In this document: positions 28,501 through 31,795 of the stretch, in pieces
How the letters are laid out: each line of letters opens with the position of its first letter
How positions within the stretch are numbered: position 1 is the first letter of the stretch
NCBI GenBank assembly: GCA_018658605.1
Contig: JABHUV010000208.1
Coordinates: 1-31,795 of the forward strand
Direction of reading: 5' to 3'
DNA from: Planctomycetaceae bacterium
GTDB lineage: Bacteria > Planctomycetota > Planctomycetia > Pirellulales > Pirellulaceae
DNA: 31,795 nucleotides
Program-made: the position numbers and the translations under genes
Notes under the pieces: generated by a model
What the model saw: the letters and a program-made list of their open reading frames with translations, nothing else
Told to the model about the DNA's origin: nothing
The model's database searches: none

Positions 28501-31500
28501 TTCAGTGCCAGCCGTAGCCTCGAATCGATACATATCTTCATCAGTCGGTATCTCAATAGTACCTTGGATTTCGAACCCCAATCGCGCCAATTCATCTCCA
28601 GCAAACTGATCGACTGCTAACTGCCCAACAAATTGAGATGATGCCGGATCAAAATTCTCGTAAATTGGTTGGGCGTGATCGTCGGATTCCCGTTCGTTGA
28701 TTAACGCTAAATTGCGGTCATTGCTGAATTGCAACAGTTTGATCCCGTCCCAATCACCCGGACTTGGCGTATTACCAATTCCACCACCGCCTCCGTTGCC
28801 CGTGTCCACATCCCAGCCGATTAGACCCAACACACTAATATCGTTCGGTTTCACAATCGCTTCGCCATTAGCCTCCGGAGTGGGATTTAATATCGGATCC
28901 ATAACTCCTAGATATACATCGCCAATGAGCCCACGGTGCTTGAAGTGTGAAGGCTGGTTACCATCACCATCTGCTCCGGTTGACATAGGAATGTCACCCA
29001 CGGTAAGCCCGGTAATTCCGGTGATGCCCACGGGGTCAAAGATACCATCGTGAAATACCGTATCCGGACCACTGTTCAAAATACGGGTCGCATTGGTGAA
29101 ATCGGCAGCACCGGCTCCGGGAGCAATCCTAAACATATCCAGTGGAGACATGTTATCGAAGGAATTATTTACAGCACTAACAAATCCAAGCGAATGTGCG
29201 ATTTCATGAACTATCAGAGACACAGTTCCTGGCTGCGTCGGATCGAATGTGTTCGAGACAACAAAATATCCGTCACACATAGTCCAACAACTGCCGCTAC
29301 GATTGAAGGTTACGCCATTAATATCTAACGATTCCAATGCTTTGGCATTGGCTTGTGAAATATAGACCGTATCCTCAGCGGTACCCCCGCTTACGTTCAA
29401 TTGGTCAAATGTCGGTAACTGGTTAAGCAGGGTTTGCTCAGCAGTGGTGCCATCTGCAACCATCGCGCTACGCACGTCATCGAACGGAATTGCACCGATA
29501 GAGGCTGTCGAGTACATGCCGCCAATCACACCAGGGGGGAGGGCACCGGTATCCATATCTAATGACAAGGAAATCGGATCATGCAATAATTCTTCTAGGA
29601 TCGTTATTGCATCGTCAACACGCAATGCCAAGGTTGATCCCGCTGCGATTCCAACACCGAGATTTACAACGATCTCAGTATTTGTCGTTACCGTTGGACC
29701 ACCGCCACCTATATCGGAAGAATCGTTGGCGGTGTCGGTTTGCAGTTGACCGCTCGGCGTATATCCAGCACCGACAGTATCGTCAGCGATGGACGTCAGA
29801 ACGACAGGATAATGCGGTTGACCAACGATATTAATCGATCCGCCGATGCGATCGTCAATGTCAAGAGGCTTGCCATTCGCAGTGAACCCCGCTGGATTGT
29901 TGACATCCAAATCAGCAAGCTTGACCACTAAACTTTCCCGCGGACTACTCTCTAAACGCAAGCCGCCGTATGTATGGAAATCCGGAACATGAATTGAGTT
30001 AACCACAACATGTACTATATCCGTGTCGTCCCAAACGCCTTCGGTGGTCATCGTTCCGCCGCGAACAAGCATGGCATTCAAAGCGTTATCGGCAATAACA
30101 TTGCCTTGCACGAGCGGTCCTTGATTACCCACTCGGCCTTCAATCGAGTTTGCTTCAACTGTTTGGCGCCCAGCATCTTGCACAAATTCATAATTCAAGT
30201 CATTAACGCCCATACTTATTGCGGAGGCTAGATTATGTTGAATGGTGTTATCCGCAATTACAGGTTGATCGCCCGTTACGAAGATGACTGCTGCGCCAGT
30301 TTCCCCACGTCCGTTGCGATCCGTATCTTGGGTTCGAAAACCACTTTCGTTGTATTCTAAACGAGACCGAGTAATCCTCGCATTAGCATCGCGTACTTCA
30401 ATTGCATTAAATGCCGCAAACGCACCCTCAATACGACTCACTCCACCGCCATAGGCAACCACTGCATGATCCACACTTAGATTACTAAAAGGGCTAGCGT
30501 AAACCCCTGACCAGTCGCCCGAACTCGCCACCACGGAACCATCTTGATTAGTCGTATCAAATGTGCCGCCAGCACCGTAGCGGGTATCACGAAGTGAGGT
30601 TAGTACCACCTCATGATTTTGATTACCTTCCGCAAGCAATAATGTACCGACGGTCATTTCGATTCTAGCACCATCCAACTTAACAACCGTTCCGGGGTCA
30701 ATGACCAAGCTGGAATCATATCTCGCCGCTAAAATCCTTTCGGTATTGGCGGTTTTAGCAACCGTTTCAACAGGCCCACCGACGCCATGATCGATCACCA
30801 AATTTTCAGTGATAACATGCACGATATCCGTGTCGTCAAATCTAGCTGCTACCTCCAATTGGTTTAATCCGTTGCCCGTTGGCGTAGCTATCCTCAACAA
30901 CATACCGTTAACGGAGTTATCCACGATTGTATTGCCAAACACTTCCGGTCCGACGCGGGAGTAGTCGGGTGTAAATGGAACATCTTGATATTCCGATTCA
31001 TTGAATCGTGTTTCGAGGAAACTGTTAGGCGATGCCGAAATTGCTGCGCTGGCATTATTTTGAATCGTATTGTGAGTTATGGTTGGTAACGCATCGTCCA
31101 AGTGGATTGGGCTAATCACCTCAACGCTACCACCAACGACGACCGAACCTCCACCGTATTGGATAGTTACATGGTTAATCAAATCAACAAATTCACCTTT
31201 TTCACTATCGAGCTTCACATGAACATCGTTAGCATCAACACGGTCAGCATCAACGCTATCACGCAAATCAATTCCGCCCCAGTCACCTCCAGCTGGATCG
31301 AAGACTTCGGTGCCAGCAGTCGTATGTAGACCAATTTCCTTATCGAACAAGGATGTCAGATAAATTTCCCCTGGCACACTATCACCATTGGCATCGGTTA
31401 GTAGATTGCCATTGCTGTCTAACAACCGTGGCGTCCCAAGCATTTGGATCGCACTACCACTAAGGTCGATTAACGAAGAATCACTACCGCGAGCGATGCG

Positions 31501-31795
31501 TGCACGGCGTGACTTGATGACCACCCCTGCATCGACCATTAGCGTTACGCCTTTTTTTACAACCAACGACGAACCATCCGGTAAATCTCCGCCGCTCAGA
31601 GGATTGTATCCCAATTCGTAGGCTTGGTTGCTCTGCAAGTTCGCAGCATCTCCGTCAGCACCAGCGTTTCCAATAACTCGGACGATATCCCCCGCCTTGG
31701 CATTGCCCATCGCCGTGTTTAGGTTGGCGTAGGGACTCGAAATCGACCCGTTGCCTGTTCCCGTTGCCAATTTATCAACGAACACTGTACGCGAC
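19552..31795 (-). CDS. Giant multidomain surface protein: beta-helix, metalloprotease, PPC, repeat array, GEVED and dockerin (partial at N-terminus)
   Basis: The frame is open from the right edge to TAA at 19552 (>4,080 codons), so the true start is outside the window. Domains in order, by nucleotide position: a parallel beta-helix in duplicated units (about 31750-29750); a metalloprotease region with HEIAHSLGF near 29207, like the NF038122-type family, nested between Gly-rich linkers (29725-28770); the resumed beta-helix rung; pre-peptidase C-terminal-like beta-sandwiches (about 28600-27600, and 24650-24170); a propeller-like stretch (IGDTLYAVSDEGGFYTID, about 25830); repeated DGETFT...FEFD modules; a second beta-helix (about 23160-22700); a tandem module array (22045-21005); a GEVED domain (about 20730-20090); two dockerin repeats (about 20060-19850); and an acidic tail ending in EFFASVQY. 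Likely a Ca-rich cell-surface or secreted adhesin/protease. Its size and C-terminal dockerin plus tail match the neighbouring 846-aa protein. Confidence 0.93.
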   Translation of the reverse strand, partial: SRTVFVDKLATGTGNGSISSPYANLNTAMGNAKAGDIVRVIGNAGADGDAANLQSNQAYELGYNPLSGGDLPDGSSLVVKKGVTLMVDAGVVIKSRRARIARGSDSSLIDLSGSAIQMLGTPRLLDSNGNLLTDANGDSVPGEIYLTSLFDKEIGLHTTAGTEVFDPAGGDWGGIDLRDSVDADRVDANDVHVKLDSEKGEFVDLINHVTIQYGGGSVVVGGSVEVISPIHLDDALPTITHNTIQNNASAAISASPNSFLETRFNESEYQDVPFTPDYSRVGPEVFGNTIVDNSVNGMLLRIATPTGNGLNQLEVAARFDDTDIVHVITENLVIDHGVGGPVETVAKTANTERILAARYDSSLVIDPGTVVKLDGARIEMTVGTLLLAEGNQNHEVVLTSLRDTRYGAGGTFDTTNQDGSVVASSGDWSGVYASPFSNLSVDHAVVAYGGGVSRIEGAFAAFNAIEVRDANARITRSRLEYNESGFRTQDTDRNGRGETGAAVIFVTGDQPVIADNTIQHNLASAISMGVNDLNYEFVQDAGRQTVEANSIEGRVGNQGPLVQGNVIADNALNAMLVRGGTMTTEGVWDDTDIVHVVVNSIHVPDFHTYGGLRLESSPRESLVVKLADLDVNNPAGFTANGKPLDIDDRIGGSINIVGQPHYPVVLTSIADDTVGAGYTPSGQLQTDTANDSSDIGGGGPTVTTNTEIVVNLGVGIAAGSTLALRVDDAITILEELLHDPISLSLDMDTGALPPGVIGGMYSTASIGAIPFDDVRSAMVADGTTAEQTLLNQLPTFDQLNVSGGTAEDTVYISQANAKALESLDINGVTFNRSGSCWTMCDGYFVVSNTFDPTQPGTVSLIVHEIAHSLGFVSAVNNSFDNMSPLDMFRIAPGAGAADFTNATRILNSGPDTVFHDGIFDPVGITGITGLTVGDIPMSTGADGDGNQPSHFKHRGLIGDVYLGVMDPILNPTPEANGEAIVKPNDISVLGLIGWDVDTGNGGGGGIGNTPSPGDWDGIKLLQFSNDRNLALINERESDDHAQPIYENFDPASSQFVGQLAVDQFAGDELARLGFEIQGTIEIPTDEDMYRFEATAGTEIWLDIDRTEVQLDTVIELLDSVGRVLYRSDNSGDASTIETDPNDVSSLELVDAQPLKRSVLGVFDNGTTNAKDAGMRLLLPGAVGQINTYHVRVLSADKLIGGSYQLQVRLQELDEEPGSSIQFADIRYATGGVEIVGLPIHSPLAGEVAEDQTINNDTPAGAQSLGNILQTDRSVISVAGNLSNSGDVDFYTFDVSYEDVQTQGTGMAAIFDLDYADGFARANTNISIFNDNGELILVGSDSNIADDRPRSPLQGSDLDDLSRGTIGPLDPFVGTVELPVGSYTIAISNETRIPAEMEQFYTSNATNPLLRLEPINSIDRIVEERFDGTTLLIDDSSLVPYFLGDVVLFVSADVSTDAGLVDTSITTIDGFTGKQETTIHEAIGYDVQDIALRSDGFMFGFTVVDPTGVGGLDADVGNYLQIGTGDGSIMNLDATGNPPDDGVFTFQSDGAGGEVYSNHGIHYDATVFENNTRGFVVGHRPEGAVETLADGTVGPLNSVSTKNILYQFDANTGDIISLPPGDRSSPDTLFGAGTNKLERGVLDTKAGDQTLANKLLLTEEATTHDAATNETTSRIEDGDTFCIDHDGDGTSGTACIEFEFNSGPEVIFDIVHEQGIFLRDGDAFNLDSLAFEFNTGPVFVVNAVNGSEISDGETFSLADDNGTLRTFEFDKDGEVLPNNESVIVSNTITQDEIITAMVNAINASDGFNLEAAALASTSNRITLTNDSTTFAPTKNADWLSIFGDHQLSGAGQSIEIEENDTNVRFGQNMADVFAPLSQIQLGIDGKRMNFLGAQVGSFTAPVNRGVFIDQNNDGSVGNGLNGEPRFGVPFLAQDSSTEIATRILTALFQKNIEAVLQGSIIQLTGPATVARADDPLLVGGTAPGGDITGMAFIGDTLYAVSDEGGFYTIDDRNTNLAKATYIASSAGDLQGKEFQGLTAGPANTEGGRYANLLFGIVKTGEVYAFDTSGALQPVFIDGASSIATGIDNVNGLNFSTIDFNPWRFTEDRSDDDGHGRLDSYDGTQFAEDGGTSLHFEPIEDLSHNIPGGAHGSIETNPFSLKGYSADDLPTLYFNYYLETENALGVRNDPNVDDVDMMDSFRVFVADESGEWTLLSTNNSFVSTTPTVVDELDLDPPNTAIQVQETFDNTGDWRQARVDLSSFAGSDQLKLRFDFSSAGDTNTGDPLTTGTEFRAIKAADLRDGETFSVDGVEFEIDLGFTLVAPTGAALKHLDSFTLDYGFGVSQSLSIHKDVTPAGNNTIVVTDDMTASQVALAVETAIVEYLPRFQIPFIFGIPIESNDTLLEATFLDLKGMSATCKATQAQIGDNPLILDDSSWDVDMVKLSVEAGTKITVDIDTSNYGNQLNSVLRVFDSNGDEVAISDNDSAPGELPSTDSYLEYTATVDGDYFIAVSGFGNSTYDPTDLSSRQEGSKGQYDIEINVDIAAGLTQRQNNRINFPGAKAVTNNSGFILEGTGGESVERGVEIHAGMDQVAVASAVQLSLANAFANGELGAFPRYGGVIRIIGHAVDDQGPFGLTTTMPGDEYGNFEDPRRGQDSALLGGSTAQSSFEGVYIDDIIIGFAERGEMATGANGSVVFQTNDRARENQISTGEYQLELRRGTQHVEYSVDGTLPYVAQTWDTNDRLGNEVAIRAVAGYDIVDGNSFTVSDGYNEVSFEFNDSRIDENGDATVVCDDDALDNHITIICIDPSTGKEEIALLMRDAINDHSTLNGAGIVAGFASGLNPDITSTDHVINLDGPVVVDIDDPLTIPYSDTGDDNARREQGQVVIGQNVITDSLGFGISMVSSVTDANGNPHQGPVRVGRELNTFNLLPGVVVTDNILAGNVGGGISLSGNLAAGQTAAVPFARIINNTIIGDGSGVGIEISNNASPTLLNNIVADLNVGLDVDASSITTVIGGTVFANNATDATVTKGDFPIDIDTGAGAPLFQDSANGNYYLAPGALAIDSAIDSVVERDEMHTLKTPLGIADSPIIVSTHDALGQRRVDDPSVATPTGIGHEVFKDRGAIDRSDFIGPQAVIVSPLDNTAPDRDAAETIIEIRNQDLEMIAIQLVESENSRDLNGGSGVLDSSVQSSSVTLFKDGVRLEPRFDYIFEYDSANDIIRLIPLAGKFSVDSTYLVELTSARGFVIQPQTGDQINDGEMFTVDDKLGNSAIFEFDSGYAMQVPAAYTLTVPAAGGSAIVDGETFTITSSAGNQVFEFTLDLFTQGNALPVGFAVADDADEIAQSISDALAAANINLLPHVRGDGEVHVGSSAEHTLNSSNTVVTQRGVPESVFDGDYITVDNGSDFLQMEFDTDGTTLPDTTRVISITPDLDNEQIANLIVNAVHQAALGLSPTHVDDGQIHVGGDRLTVLDASNTSVTQLGEPGTRTELGLRIPGRAGVPFGLVDGETLTITNSSYTVTFELDNDSTTSPGNRPIAFSDNSTLDQVTGSLVSQVNLSNLSLTARNLGDGFVELEGSTLQHTVLVGTSGLTQIGFPGVEATVPVNYLPFESFDENQMGIAIAAAINGAPTLTGVTAIARTDSVIVSGASSVSGTLISLVSGIEDRAGNSLYPNQLTGDTTFEINLSTGRDWGDAKDGHPVTSAENGANHLVVDGFHLGSGVDVESDGTHSPDYLFDDDDELPSAAGLRNQGELKVLQPGRIYKLVVEVNGVGPDREGVVDAWIDYNHDRSWNGFIGDDPTEIDPETDEPIQIAVSEKLEFFNVEVDSITGEEIIDPITGDPTPILGDVEIQNGENRLWFRVPPQALGTCPSLRMRLSSEGGLLPTGPADDGEVEDYQLFTHNSDWHNIFVNEDVNKDGFVSAIDALMVINYINAENVIGGTGQLPAREEDEIDKSPLVDVNNDGFASAIDAIRVINVLNNTDDEGEGEDVFMAYYGATRVTVTSASIADLVQPASGSVVVDIPAMASAERVREAQFAELDLSRENRLDVVLADIGGEVTDLRDSDEGRDEFFASVQY
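19850..20730 (-). other. GEVED domain followed by dockerin type I pair in the giant protein
   Basis: RDWGDAKDGHPVTSAENGANH opens a GEVED-type beta-sandwich that closes with DDGEVEDYQLF. Two EF-hand-like repeats follow, NEDVNKDGFVSAIDALMVINYI and VDVNNDGFASAIDAIRVINVL, both with complete D-x-N-x-D-G loops. About 100 residues with an acidic end remain to the stop. No cohesin domain was recognised in the window, so the dockerin partner is not apparent. Confidence 0.8.
21005..22045 (-). repeat. Tandem array of divergent DGETFT/FEFD modules in the giant protein
   Basis: At least four consecutive copies begin with an (I/L)xDGExFT(V/I) stretch, continue with a FEFD or FELD strand, and three close with similar ends (NTVVTQRGVP, NTSVTQLGEP, GLTQIGFP). 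Spacing between DGE starts is about 94 and 112 residues for the last three. The middle of each unit has an asparagine- or alanine-rich helix-like part (for example QIANLIVNAVHQAA). More scattered copies lie near 26790-26320, 24925-24640 and 23545-23230. The repeats are visible in protein but weak in DNA, so the duplications are old. Confidence 0.75.
28770..29725 (-). other. Metalloprotease domain inserted in a beta-helix unit of the giant protein
   Basis: The domain starts after DSSDIGGGG (about 29725), carries HEIAHSLGFVS (first His codon near 29207) and finishes with VLGLIGWDVDTG before a second Gly-rich linker GGGGGIG (about 28775). The endings fit the NF038122-type metalloproteases, whose last strand is IGWD. 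There is no classical HExxHxxGxxH third histidine, as the motif reads HEIAHSLGFVS, so the third ligand must be elsewhere. On both sides the sequence belongs to the beta-helix repeat. Confidence 0.72.
30000..31290 (-). repeat. Duplicated beta-helix unit in the giant protein
   Basis: GDWGGI (31274-31291) and GDWSGV (30505-30521) recur about 257 codons apart, and FDDTDIVHV (30816-30840) and WDDTDIVHV (30007-30033) about 270 codons apart. Between them both units share a NTIQ(N/H)NxASAIS stretch and an N(T/V)I(V/A)DNxxNxML stretch, typical of right-handed parallel beta-helix rungs. A third GDWDGI occurs at 28741-28757, after the inserted protease. Confidence 0.75.

Noticed and set aside
21005..31290. 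CRISPR or DNA-level tandem repeats within the giant gene
   Set aside because: The repeats are visible only at protein level; no short identical repeats with regular spacers occur.

Overview
The window looks like chromosomal DNA from a member of the Planctomycetota, probably Pirellulales-like; I cannot name a genus. The case rests on protein families typical of that phylum: LEPR-XLL-type N-termini on large surface proteins, BBP7-type outer-membrane barrels, GEVED and planctomycete-style dockerin modules, a GAF-HlyD fusion and an M50-HlyD fusion. No rRNA, tRNA, CRISPR array, transposase or integrase was seen.

Left part (1-8400). An M36 (fungalysin-like) metalloprotease with SdrD-type B repeats runs off the left edge on the minus strand (1-2956, no stop in the window). 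It lies downstream of a BBP7-like outer-membrane barrel gene (3084-4400, minus), which ends in a clear intrinsic terminator. A 561-bp non-coding gap separates this from a divergent OprO/OprP-type porin (4962-6512, plus). After the porin come a small His-rich lipoprotein (6707-7213) and a DUF3524 glycosyltransferase of the tRNA-queuosine mannosyltransferase type (7235-8359), closely spaced and probably co-transcribed.

Right part (8450-31795, all minus strand). Read in the direction of transcription, the order is: a giant multidomain surface protein (>4,080 residues, N-terminus outside the window); a LEPR-XLL/metalloprotease/dockerin protein (846 aa); a short SecA-like ATPase (678 aa) lacking the normal SecA C-terminal domains; a GAF-HlyD membrane-fusion protein; a second HlyD-type adaptor; an M50 (site-2-protease-like) membrane protein fused to an HlyD arm; and a DUF3467 protein. 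The block ends at a strong hairpin at 8450-8491. Gaps between genes are 52-235 bp.

The main hypothesis is that this block encodes a specialised export or surface-display system together with its cargo. The SecA-like protein would be the motor and the M50-HlyD, GAF-HlyD and HlyD proteins an envelope conduit. The LEPR-XLL proteins, which lack ordinary hydrophobic signal peptides and end in dockerin plus a tail, would be substrates. The gene order and domain calls are read from the sequence; the joint function is inference. Other notable points are a metalloprotease domain nested inside a beta-helix unit of the giant protein, a tandem array of a 'DGETFT...FEFD' module, and several starts decided by Shine-Dalgarno position, including a TTG start.
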